A DNA stretch of 24,832 nt from positions 1 to 24,832 of IMG/VR virus record IMGVR_UViG_3300006749_000116, one strand, 5' to 3'. Both the position numbers and the translations under genes were made by a program. This document shows, piece by piece, positions 1-8,800 of the stretch. The notes beneath the pieces were generated by a model, which saw only the letters and a list, made by a program, of their open reading frames with translations, was not told the DNA's origin and did not search any database. Source of the stretch: a virus. Each line of letters opens with the position of its first letter. Position 1 is the first letter of the stretch.

Positions 1-230
1 AAGCAATACAGAACAAAAGGATAAAGCAACTAGAGGCTGAAGGGTATTATGTCATTAAGCTAATTAAGACAAATAAAAATGGAATACCTGATTTAGTTGC
101 CATCCCCGCAGACTGTGGTGTTATATTCTCTGAGGTTAAAACTCCGAAGGGTAAGCTATCTGTTTTACAGGAATATAGACTAAAAGAATTAGATAATCAT
201 GGCATCACTACAGAGGTTTACAGAGGATAA
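1..230 (+). CDS. VRR-NUC domain nuclease, 3' part
   Basis: This is the C-terminal 75 codons of a gene that begins before the window; the frame runs from base 3 and stops at TAA 228-230. The visible part carries the hallmarks of the VRR-NUC branch of PD-(D/E)xK nucleases: a basic strand YYVIKLI, then NGIPDLVAI with the metal-binding Asp at visible residue 30, then SEVKTPKGKLS with the E-V-K pair at 44-46, and a Gln at 56 in SVLQ. Stand-alone phage VRR-NUC proteins are about 90-130 aa, so only a short N-terminal piece is missing. Family members are structure-selective nucleases, and in phages they sit in replication and recombination modules. The next gene starts inside this one. The exact substrate cannot be told from sequence. 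Confidence 0.85.
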   Translation, partial: AIQNKRIKQLEAEGYYVIKLIKTNKNGIPDLVAIPADCGVIFSEVKTPKGKLSVLQEYRLKELDNHGITTEVYRG

Positions 231-528
231 AGGCTACGTTATAGACGAAGAGTTCCTTATGCAAGTAAAGCATTTTAACATGGGGCTTGTTTTAAGAATT
301 GCTAAATTCTTAGACAGAACTATTGATCAGATAAAAGACGACGAGTATGAACTGCAGTTTTTAGGTTGTGTCATTGATGACAACCCAGACAACCCCTTCT
401 ATTTTGCAGTTGAAGTTTACAAAGACTTAAGTGGCTTTGTGACTTTTTATAGTATAGAAGAAATAGATCTGGACTACTACTTAGATTTAATTAATTCAAA
501 ATGTTACTTAGATGAAAGAATGGGATAA
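199..528 (+). CDS. Unknown acidic protein, 109 aa
   Basis: I do not recognise a family. The protein is acidic, with a helical N-terminal half (VLRIAKFLDRTIDQIKDDEYEL) and an aromatic, strand-like C-terminal half (FYFAVEVY, FVTFYSIEEIDLDYYLDLI). There is no signal peptide or membrane segment. The ATG at 199 lies 32 bases inside the nuclease gene; a second in-frame ATG at 259 (residue 21) would remove the overlap and cannot be excluded. The end overlaps the next gene by 17 bases, so it is part of one tightly coupled operon with the nuclease and the DnaA-like protein. Confidence 0.7.
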   Translation: MASLQRFTEDKGYVIDEEFLMQVKHFNMGLVLRIAKFLDRTIDQIKDDEYELQFLGCVIDDNPDNPFYFAVEVYKDLSGFVTFYSIEEIDLDYYLDLINSKCYLDERMG

Positions 529-1027
529 CACCGAAGCAATCGTAAACAAAGTCTTTGGTTTAAAGATGATTACAGAAACACGGCAACGCCCATATGTGGA
601 AGCTCGAGCTGCGTTTTACAAGATAATGAGAGATGTATATCACAAAAATTTGCAGACAATAGGTAAAAGAACTAACCGAACTCATGCAACTGTTATAAAT
701 GGCGTTGTAAATGCCGGGGATTGGGTAAAAATAGATCCCTCTTTTAAGGTTAAATACAAACAAGTTTTAGACTTAGTTGAGTCTTATAATAGGACTTTTA
801 AAACGTATACGCCTGAAGATGAATTAGCTGAAGAAAACATTTCCTTGAAGAAAAGAAATAAATTACTAACTTTACAACTCGAAGTGGTTAATAGAGAGAT
901 AGATACAATTAAACGAAAAGGACGTCCCTTTGAAGGTTTGTTTTGTAGAATAGAACATCAGTTTAAAGGAGACGAAGCGACCGCTAATGTTTTAATTAAT
1001 AAATTTTTAAATGGAATATCTGTTTGA
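512..1027 (+). CDS. DnaA domain IV-like DNA-binding protein with coiled-coil tail
   Basis: Residues about 9-92 resemble the C-terminal DNA-binding domain (domain IV) of the replication initiator DnaA: RQRPYVEARAAFYKIMRDVY corresponds to the basic 'variant helix', and IGKRTNRTHATVINGV (residues 50-65) to the signature that in DnaA reads DHTTV, the helix-turn-helix that reads DnaA boxes. There is no AAA+ ATPase domain, so it cannot act as a full initiator. Residues about 102-136 form a Lys/Glu-rich coiled coil, and a basic tail follows. It may bind host oriC-like boxes or a phage origin, or act as a regulator. It overlaps its neighbours by 17 bases on both sides. The fold call is good; the biological role is inferred. 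Confidence 0.72.
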   Translation: MKEWDNTEAIVNKVFGLKMITETRQRPYVEARAAFYKIMRDVYHKNLQTIGKRTNRTHATVINGVVNAGDWVKIDPSFKVKYKQVLDLVESYNRTFKTYTPEDELAEENISLKKRNKLLTLQLEVVNREIDTIKRKGRPFEGLFCRIEHQFKGDEATANVLINKFLNGISV

Positions 1028-1244
1028 GAACATCGATGATGTCATGGCCAAGAGATGGTGCAACAAGTGTAAGATTGATTACCTTTTGCGTGTTGACGCG
1101 ACCATGTACACAAATTTAGGGATTGACTCTTCCCAAGCTGATCGAGATAGAGTTAAGCGTAAGTCTAAAAAGATTTATAATAATATTAAAAAAATTGATA
1201 GGGAAATTGGAGAAAGATTCTTATCTTCAATGGATAAATTCTAA
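1011..1244 (+). CDS. Small unknown basic protein, 77 aa
   Basis: No family is recognised. The N-terminal part has one WCNKCK pair, which could be half of a metal site, but no second cysteine pair follows. The C-terminal half is highly charged and helical (ADRDRVKRKSKKIYNNIKKIDREIGERFL). The ATG at 1011 overlaps the end of the DnaA-like gene by 17 bases, the same spacing as the junction before it, which supports it as a coupled gene. Confidence 0.6.
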   Translation: MEYLFENIDDVMAKRWCNKCKIDYLLRVDATMYTNLGIDSSQADRDRVKRKSKKIYNNIKKIDREIGERFLSSMDKF

Positions 1245-1248
1245 GACA

Positions 1249-1434
1249 ATGCCCTTAAGCCATTTAGCTAGTCCTCAAGTCATTTACATCAATTCGTTGA
1301 TGCATGACTTGAACTCTTTAAATGACGACCTATATGAGGCTTTAATGGATGGCGAAGATGATCAGGCTCAAGACGTAGCCAAAAGTCTTGTAGATCGACT
1401 ACAAGATGTAATACAAACCCTAGAGCATGGGTAG
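1249..1434 (+). CDS. Small unknown acidic helical protein, 61 aa
   Basis: No family is recognised. The frame is open further upstream to an ATG at 1123, but that part overlaps the preceding gene almost completely and reads as a shadow. The ATG at 1249, four bases after the preceding stop, fits the operon spacing. The product is mostly a single acidic helical unit (NSLNDDLYEALMDGEDDQAQDVAKSLVDRLQDVI). Its end overlaps the metallophosphoesterase gene by 8 bases. Confidence 0.6.
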   Translation: MPLSHLASPQVIYINSLMHDLNSLNDDLYEALMDGEDDQAQDVAKSLVDRLQDVIQTLEHG

Positions 1435-2449
1435 GAAGTCTATTCGTTTACGACTTAAAGAAGATGAGCATAAGATAATTATGGAGCATCGTGCATTAAA
1501 AGAAGAGTGCGATGCGGTGGGAGTCCCCCTAGATAATGTAAATCACTATTGGTATAAAGGTAAAAGCTTTTCTCTTCATGTAAAAAATGGAGGGGTCTCT
1601 TACGAAAAAGTGCGTAAAAACTTACTAGAAGAGCTAAAAGCTTATGTTCCGGAATATAAAAAAATAACTAGAACAAAGTCACCAGATCCTCACTGCCTGG
1701 TTATTGACCCTGCAGATATACACATTGGTAAGCTATGTGAGTCTTTTGAGAGTGGCGAGGATTATAACTCTCAGATTGCAGTATCTAGAGTGATAGAAGG
1801 CGTGCAAGGAATACTTGACAAGTCTTCAGGCTTTAACATTGATAAGATAGTTTTTATTGGAGGTAACGACATATTACACATAGACACTCCTAAGAGATCA
1901 ACTACGGCTGGAACTCCCCAGGACACGGATGGTATGTGGTATAGTAATTTTCTTATTGCTAAGAAACTATATGTGGATGTAATAGAACACTTACTTGGAG
2001 TGGCTGATGTTCACTTTGTATACAACCCATCTAACCACGACTATACAAATGGATTCTTTTTAGCAGATGTTATTCAAAGCTGGTTTAGGAAGTGTCCAAA
2101 CATAAAGTTTGATTGCTCTATATCTCACAGAAAATATTTGCAGTACCATAAAAATTTAATAGGAACGACTCATGGTGATGGGGCAAAGGCTCAAGACTTG
2201 CCATTGCTAATGGCTCAAGAGTCTCCTAAGTATTGGTCTTCAACAAAACACCGATACGTGTATACCCACCACGTACATCACAAGGTGTCTAAAGATTACA
2301 TAGGGGTTACTGTAGAGAGCTTAAGAAGCCCTAGTGGGACTGACTCCTGGCACCATAGAAATGGATATCAACACGCACCAAAAGCCGTAGAGGGATTTAT
2401 TCATCATCCTCAACATGGTCAAGTTGCTAGATTAACTCACCTATTTTAA
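1427..2449 (+). CDS. Calcineurin-like metallophosphoesterase, 340 aa
   Basis: The metal-binding motifs of the calcineurin-like phosphoesterase superfamily appear in order: D97-x-H99 in IDPADIHIGK, G145-G-N-D148, N203-H204-D205 in PSNHDY (the GNHD position), H249 in GTTHGDG, and the final H-x-H in YTHHVHH (281-285). These residues form the two-metal centre. The N-terminal 80 residues are a charged helical extension with NHYWYKGKSFSLHVK, seen on phage members of this family, and are not part of the catalytic core. Phage members are usually annotated as metallophosphoesterases or DNA exonucleases. The nuclease and DnaA-like gene nearby suggest DNA processing, but the substrate is not shown. All key residues are present, so it should be active. 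Confidence 0.88.
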   Translation: MGRKSIRLRLKEDEHKIIMEHRALKEECDAVGVPLDNVNHYWYKGKSFSLHVKNGGVSYEKVRKNLLEELKAYVPEYKKITRTKSPDPHCLVIDPADIHIGKLCESFESGEDYNSQIAVSRVIEGVQGILDKSSGFNIDKIVFIGGNDILHIDTPKRSTTAGTPQDTDGMWYSNFLIAKKLYVDVIEHLLGVADVHFVYNPSNHDYTNGFFLADVIQSWFRKCPNIKFDCSISHRKYLQYHKNLIGTTHGDGAKAQDLPLLMAQESPKYWSSTKHRYVYTHHVHHKVSKDYIGVTVESLRSPSGTDSWHHRNGYQHAPKAVEGFIHHPQHGQVARLTHLF

Positions 2450-2450
2450 A

Positions 2451-2543
2451 ATGAAAAAAATATTTAACCTTATTATATTAATCGGAATTAATATATTGTT
2501 TTGGCTAGCGCTAATACGACTTTGCTCTAAAGTGTTTGAATAA
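2451..2543 (+). CDS. Short single-pass membrane peptide, 30 aa
   Basis: The frame begins with ATG one base after the preceding stop and encodes MKKIF, then a strongly hydrophobic stretch (NLIILIGINILFWLALI), then R-L-C-S-K-V-F-E. The two N-terminal lysines and a hydrophobic core of about 17 residues fit a small inner-membrane protein or a minimal signal-anchor. Similar tiny membrane peptides in phages include lysis and exclusion proteins, but nothing identifies this one. The tight spacing after the phosphoesterase supports translation. Confidence 0.45.
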   Translation: MKKIFNLIILIGINILFWLALIRLCSKVFE

Positions 2544-2557
2544 TTAAATTAAATAAA

Positions 2558-2704
2558 ATGGAAGAAGCAATTGATGCATTGTATCAGAGATACAAGACCT
2601 ATGGATATGTAAGAGACGAGGATGTGGATCTTTTAAAGAAAGTGTATAATGAACTTCACCCCAAGTCAAGCAACCCTATAAAGTACGTTCAGTCCACAAC
2701 ATGA
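2558..2704 (+). CDS. Small unknown protein, 48 aa
   Basis: No family is recognised. An ATG after an AT-rich leader (AAATTAAATAAA) opens a 48-codon frame with a helical, charged product (EEAIDALYQRYKTYGYVRDE, then LLKKVYNELHP). Its TGA at 2702-2704 overlaps the ATG of the next gene as ATGA, a typical translational-coupling junction, which is the main reason for calling both genes real. Confidence 0.5.
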   Translation: MEEAIDALYQRYKTYGYVRDEDVDLLKKVYNELHPKSSNPIKYVQSTT

Positions 2705-2865
2705 GATACGTTGTTAGGTATATGCTTTATAGACAAGTAGACCCTAAAGCTTATTGGGAAACCAGAGAAAAAACTTTTGAGGATAAAGAGGATGCCTCTA
2801 TGTTTATAAACAACATAAAAGAAAACGTAGCGGTGAAGAATATCACCACTCAGTTTGTTCCTTAA
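2701..2865 (+). CDS. Small unknown protein, 54 aa
   Basis: The gene starts in an ATGA overlap with the preceding one. The product begins RYVVRYMLYRQVDPKAYWE and has a later helix (EDKEDASMFINNIKENV) and a strand-like end (KNITTQFVP). The alternation of a strand, a helix and a strand suggests a small alpha/beta fold, but no family is recognised. Its TAA at 2863-2865 shares TTAA with the stop codon of the giant gene on the other strand, so the two convergent genes overlap by four bases. Confidence 0.5.
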   Translation: MRYVVRYMLYRQVDPKAYWETREKTFEDKEDASMFINNIKENVAVKNITTQFVP

Positions 2866-5800
2866 TTTTCTATAACGTACTCAGAATAGTTCAGTAAGCG
2901 AGCTACAGCCTCTCCGGTGTCTTCTACATCTCCAGTTAATAGCTTGTAATAGTTTTCTGCTAGTTTTTTTACATTTTTAGCTGGAATTCCACCGAGTTCT
3001 AATATTTGTATAATTAATTTTACAGTGTACTCTGAAGTTTTTTCAGGAGAAGAACTGTTTACAAGGGGAACTAGTGACCTTGTAAATATCTCTTCTATAG
3101 CCATAAAAGCAGAAAGGTTTTTCATTCGCCCTGCCCAAGGTTTGTTAAGATATAGGTCTTTAGCGGCAACAAATAAATCTCCCATCAAAAACAGAGAGTT
3201 TAAGTTTCCTAAAATTAATGCGATACCTAACTCTTCTAAGTCATCATCATCAAAGTCTGTTAGAAGACCTGGCATGCCTAGTGCAACATATTGAAAAACA
3301 GTTGGAATAGCACTATGATATATCGCTAATCTCCTCCAGTTTTCATATGCGCTACCTCGACCCGTTTTTCTAGCAATTTCTTTAGCCTCTTTAAATGACT
3401 TACCCTCTCTCATGGCTTTGCCTAGAGCCGCAGATTTTCTATACAACTGCCTAACGGCCATAATGCTTTTTCTATTTAAAGCCTTTGGCGCTGATAGGAA
3501 TAAAGACATAAGCCTAGTATACTGACCACTTGTCTGCCACCAATCTTTGTCTTCAATAGCGCTATTTTGTTGTGTGCTTGTAGCCTCATTGGTAGCCTTT
3601 CGAGAAGCATAATCAATTGCTTGTTGTTCAGTGGCGTTAGGATTTTTTTCTGCAAATTTTTCTTTGTAATACAAATAGTTAGATATACCTCCCATTATTC
3701 CTCCCATGTCACCCTTTTTTACTAGGTACATCAAGGCGTTTTGAGCTTTAGAAATTTGATCTTTGCTAATTGATATATTTTTGCCCAGAAAAAAACTAAA
3801 TGATGGGTCATCACTAATAGTGTCATAATTATAGCCCTCTAAAACATTTGCTATAGAAGAAAACTCATACCTAGCCTGCAACACTGGAGAGTTGTCGTAC
3901 CACTCATTCCATAACTTTTTAGCATTTGGAGCAGCTTTAACCCAGTATTTAACCCAATTTCTAACTCCAACATAATCCGCAAAAGCGAAGGCAGAAGTTA
4001 ACTGTTTTACAAAAACGGTAGGATTTATACCTAGTTTGGCGCTAACAAAAGCTCCATTTAATTGATTTAATAAATCTATTTCTCCACTTTTTATACCTCT
4101 AGTGCTAAGTTTATTTAGCATGTCCGTAACAAGCTTGTAAGTTTCTTTCCCTGTGTTTTCCTCTATAGCTAGTCTAACATACTTATTATTAAATACGGTA
4201 CTAATTTCTTTTAAAGTTTCAGCATAAGCTCTAAAGTATTCCATGTCAGTAACATAGACACTTAAAGCTTTATCTCCATCTACTCTTAATATAGGGTTGT
4301 TATTTTTTACTCTTTCTTTTGTTGATTGACCTCCTATGCTGCTTCTATATTGAAGTTGACTTTTTAATAAATCAATCTGAACTTCTTTCTGATCAACATC
4401 TCTATAAAGTCTGCCTGCATAAAACTGATTCCATGGCATATTAGCACGATATATTCTTTTATATACATCGTTATAGTCATTGTATAGTGAAGGGAAGAAA
4501 ACATTAACTTGCCAATCTGCCCAAGCCTTAGTTTCGTCATCCAATAAATTAATTAAACCCTCCATTGTTTTAGCATAATTTTCACCATACATGGCTTTAA
4601 AAGCTGGTATATTCGCAGGGTCTTTATATTGATTGTATAAATAATATATTTGATTCTTACTTAATTGTATTTCTAAATCCCCTAGCTCACTAATTAATTT
4701 TCTTTTCTTTGTTTCGTTTTTTTCTTTTGATATCTTAAGTTTAATATCTTGTGCTTTTTGAGGATTAACATAAAGTCTCGTTGTTATTCCAGCTTTATTT
4801 TTTTCCATTTTAGAGATATAGTCTTTGCCAAAAATGCGTTTAGCATTATCATCAATCATTTTTGTGACTAATAATTTTCTTCTAGTAAACTCAGAAGTTG
4901 AATCCTTTACCCTATATGTAATCATCTCTTGAAAACGACCCCCTATCATTTCTCCAGGAATACGTGTTATTTTACCTACAAGGCCCTCCAAGGCGTTGTG
5001 TCTTGAAAAATATGTTTCTAAGCCCGTGAATGCTCTTTTGAATGCAGATAAAAATTTATTTCTACTTTTATTTTTATTTTGAGTTTTATTTGACGAATCA
5101 ATTTTCCATTGAGCCCTTTCTTCTTCTGTCTCTGGAATGTTTTGTCCTCCAGAAACATTATAAAAAGCTTCAGCAATCATGTTATTAACTCTTTGCTTAT
5201 AAGCATTTAACTCTTCTTTGTTTTCAGACTTTCCTCTCAAAACATACTTTTGCAACAATACTAAAACATTACTAAGAGCCTTTACTTTTAAAGGGTCTTT
5301 GTTTTCCATCATCTTAGCTGAGTTAAGCTCTATGGCGATTTGTAAAATCTCTAAACGATCTAAATCTTTTTGAGATAGCTCTTCAGCGGGAACCTTGCTT
5401 TTATCAATCGTTCTTTCTTGAGTTCGGCTCATTATATCTTCAAACTCTCGACGTTGTGCATCTATGGTGTCTTGAATTTTTTGCTCAGCCATGTTGTCAT
5501 CGACAATCATTCTCTTTAATTCAGCAAAACTATCTTGAAAAGAAGGTAAAAATCCTTTACCTTTAGTTCTTCCTGACTCTTTCTTTTGTGTTTTGGTGCT
5601 AAGTAATTTATTTATTTTACTTTCCACTTGAGAAGACTGAGCCTCTGAAACGTAACCAACAACCTTAGCCATAACCTCATCAATGTTTGTAGATCTAGAT
5701 TTTGGATCTACCTTTATGTCAGTAATAGCTTTTAACAATCTATTAACCTCGGGCTTATTGTAATCAATAGAGGGAAGATTTTGTCTAATAAAAGACCTTA

Positions 5801-8800
5801 GCATCATTTGCATTTCTTTAATGCCAGCCCTTCCTTTAGATCTTTCAGAAAGCATAGCCCTTAAGACTCTAAAGTTTTCTATAAACATTTTAGACCCGTA
5901 AGTTCCGACTTGACCGCTTATAATTCTGTCTAGGTCCAGCTTCATCTGGGCTTGCATCTCTTCGCTTTCATTCTTGTAGTCAGAATTTTTTTCTAGAGTT
6001 TCTATAGCTATTTTCCTAACGGCTTCTCTTTCTTTTTTACTTTCAGCAGTTAGCTTTTTAATTTGTGCTTCAGACAATCTTTTTGGTTTTGTCTCAAACA
6101 TTCTACTATAGCTACTTCTTTTAAGAACAACTTGCTCGGTAACCTCCGTCATTATGTCTACAAGTAATCTTTTGCCAGAGATAACGCCTCCTTTTACATT
6201 AGCAAAAGAGCTTGGCAATTCTACAGACCTGCCTATTTCTAAGTCTAATACTTGTTTTATTTTTTCTTTAGCAGTCTTTTTTAAACCTCTGACTCTAGTA
6301 TGAAACTTAGATTTATAAAAGGCTTTGGAAAGTATTGAAGGAAAGGAAAGACTAACTATCTTTTCACGCTTCATGGCTTCATTAATATCTGCTATTGAAT
6401 ACTTTTTTTCCTTAAGAAATGCTTTAATTGTGTTGTCTTTATATCCAGCAAACCTAGCCTGTGCTACTTTTTGAAATAGATTAGTTTCTGAATCAGTTTC
6501 TATTTCCTCAAGTTGTTGCCTTGGAGATATTTGTTGACTAGACTCAGAGGGTTTGGTTATAACAACTCCGGTCTTGCCAAATGTATTATCCTTGGTGACG
6601 GTAGCGTTATCTCCTAAAAGGTCTTGTACATAGTCTACAAGTTCATTGCCATCAAACCCCTTCTGATATTGTTGCTCACCACTAACCTCTATCAAATAAC
6701 TTTTTTCTTCGGGACCTGGCTCAAAGTTTTTAGCATTTGCCACATCGCCCTTAAAGCCTCTAGAGCTTATAACGGCAGTCCCTCCTTCATTAAGTTTTTC
6801 AAAAATATCTGTAACAATAAAGTCTCTGACATTCTTAGGAACGACATTCACTACATTAAGAGAAACAATAGAATCATATTTTTTATCTATGTCTTTAGCA
6901 CTAGTGTAAGTAGGCTTTGCTTTACCTTTCCACCTTTCAGTATTAATTTCAAAAGAATCAACCTTACGGCCTAACAGTTTTGTCATGGCATCTGTTCCAA
7001 CGCCAAGACCAGCGCCATAGTCTAACACTTCGCCCTCTATTTCTCGGTCTTTAATTATGTTAGCGGCTTTGATGTAGCTACCTCTAGTGTTCTCTCTCTG
7101 CGTTCTACCAGAGGCTTTAGATAAACTATCGTCAATTTGTTGACGATTAGCTACAACTCCTTCGCCACTTGCTTCATTAACAATATTATCTGCTCTAGAG
7201 ATGGCATCTTGCCTTCTCTCTTCAGCCTTTGTGAGGTCTGCTCCAGCTTTTGAAAATCTTTTTTTTGTTTCTTCATCTGTTTCTATTTCGTTATTTAATT
7301 TATTTACTGCTGTAACGTAGCTAAAACTTGGAGACACCTTTCCAGCCTTAGTCCAAAGTTCTTGTTCAAAATACCATATAACTGCTTGAAGTTCACTTAC
7401 ACTAAGATTTAATTTATTAGCCGCCAAAGTTACGGCTTTACGCATAATATCACGCTCTCTATCTGTCCTTGGTGTTTCTTGAATATTTCTTTCTCCTTTT
7501 ACAGTAGATAACATTGTACCCATATATCTATTCCAAGTACGACTCCACCATAAATCCATAGTGATTGTATCTCCAATACCAATCATATTTTGATAGAAAG
7601 CACCAATTTTTTCACCAAAAATAAATGCTCCATTACGCTTACCAACAGCTATTATTCTTGTGTTTCCATCAACGTCAGGAACTCCCTTGTTGTATTTTCT
7701 AAGTTCAGATACAGGTTGAGTTTTTTCAAAGAACGCAATAAGTTTATTAATGTCTTTACCTACAGATTTGTAAACCTTTTCTATCTTGGTTAGTTGTTGC
7801 GCCACAATATTACCTCTAGATGTAAATCCCGCTGGCTTGGGATATCCTTTTTTTAATTGTGATTTTTTAGCTTCAAATAGTTTTGGTGTTCCATTTTTAA
7901 ACGTCTCTGGATTTCCTAAAGCATCTACGCTTTGTACTATATATTTGGTTTTAGTTTCTCGAACCACAACGCCTGTACCTAAAGCCACGCCTTTTTTAGT
8001 AATAAAAGAAATTTTATCTTCCCCCCAGTTTTTAGCAAAATTTACGGCATCTCCGTTAGAGCGAATCCACAGAGTATATGCTGTCTTTAGGTTTTGGTTA
8101 GGGTTTGTTCCCGAAGAAGTGATTGCAAGAACTTGCTTGAACAACTTCATTTGATTGGGGTCTTCAAGCTCAGGCAATAAAACTTTCATTTTGTTTTCAA
8201 ACTCAGTAATGTCTTCCATGTACCAAGTCATACCCGAATCTCTTGCTCCTTTATTTAATGTATACAAAGACTCTTCAAATATGTTTTCTAAAAATCTAGA
8301 TATTAAATCTTGCTCAGAAGAATTTGGAGTCAACTCTGATTTTGCAAAGCCATTTAATATGTCTGCTACAACTATTTTTGTTGCATTTTTTTTAGGTGTT
8401 TCAACTCCTATAATATCTAAAGCTTCTTTTTGTTGCCTATTTGTTATTTTGCTTTTAGAATCTTTTTGTTCTTGCTTTAGTGATTGAACATCTTCTGCAA
8501 CAATCTCTTCACCAGTAGACACCTTGCGTGTCAGAATATTAATTAAGTCTATTACACTTTCATCAGTCTTGCCAAATGTTGCCTCAAGCTTAATGCCTAT
8601 TTTTTTAGCAATTTTTTTAAAAAACTCTATAATAGAATTCTTTGCTGGTTTAGGAAGTTCACTAAAGCCAAACTCTTCAGATGATAATAGACCAACTAAC
8701 TCTGCAAGAAATTCTTCATCTTGAATTCCAGATTTATATTTTTCGCTAAACTTCTTTACTCTTTTAGCCAAGGCGCTATCTTTCGGTAGGCTCTTTCCAA

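Noticed and set aside
560-763. 67-codon minus-strand frame opposite the DnaA-like gene
   Set aside because: It is antisense to a gene with a clear domain match, and carries no motif of its own.
2832-2847. Five-base-pair hairpin GGTGA-AGAATA-TCACC close to the convergent junction
   Set aside because: The stem is short, lies inside a coding frame and has no T-run, so it does not qualify as a terminator.
3195-3260. DFDDDD motif near the C-terminus of the giant protein as an RNA polymerase catalytic loop
   Set aside because: It lacks the DxDGD spacing and is flanked by hydrophobic helices (ALGMPGLL and LGIALILGNLNSLFLMGD), a layout I know from membrane-active ends of other giant phage proteins.
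6624-6974. 116-codon open frame on the + strand, hydrophobic and Phe/Ile-rich
   Set aside because: It is antisense to the methyltransferase part of the giant gene. Its Phe/Ile/Leu content is what the complement of Lys/Glu/Asn codons gives, and no family motif is visible.
7590-8724. Several + strand open frames of 66-122 codons opposite the giant gene
   Set aside because: They are Ser/Phe-rich antisense shadows of a long AT-rich coding frame without recognisable starts, motifs or operon spacing.
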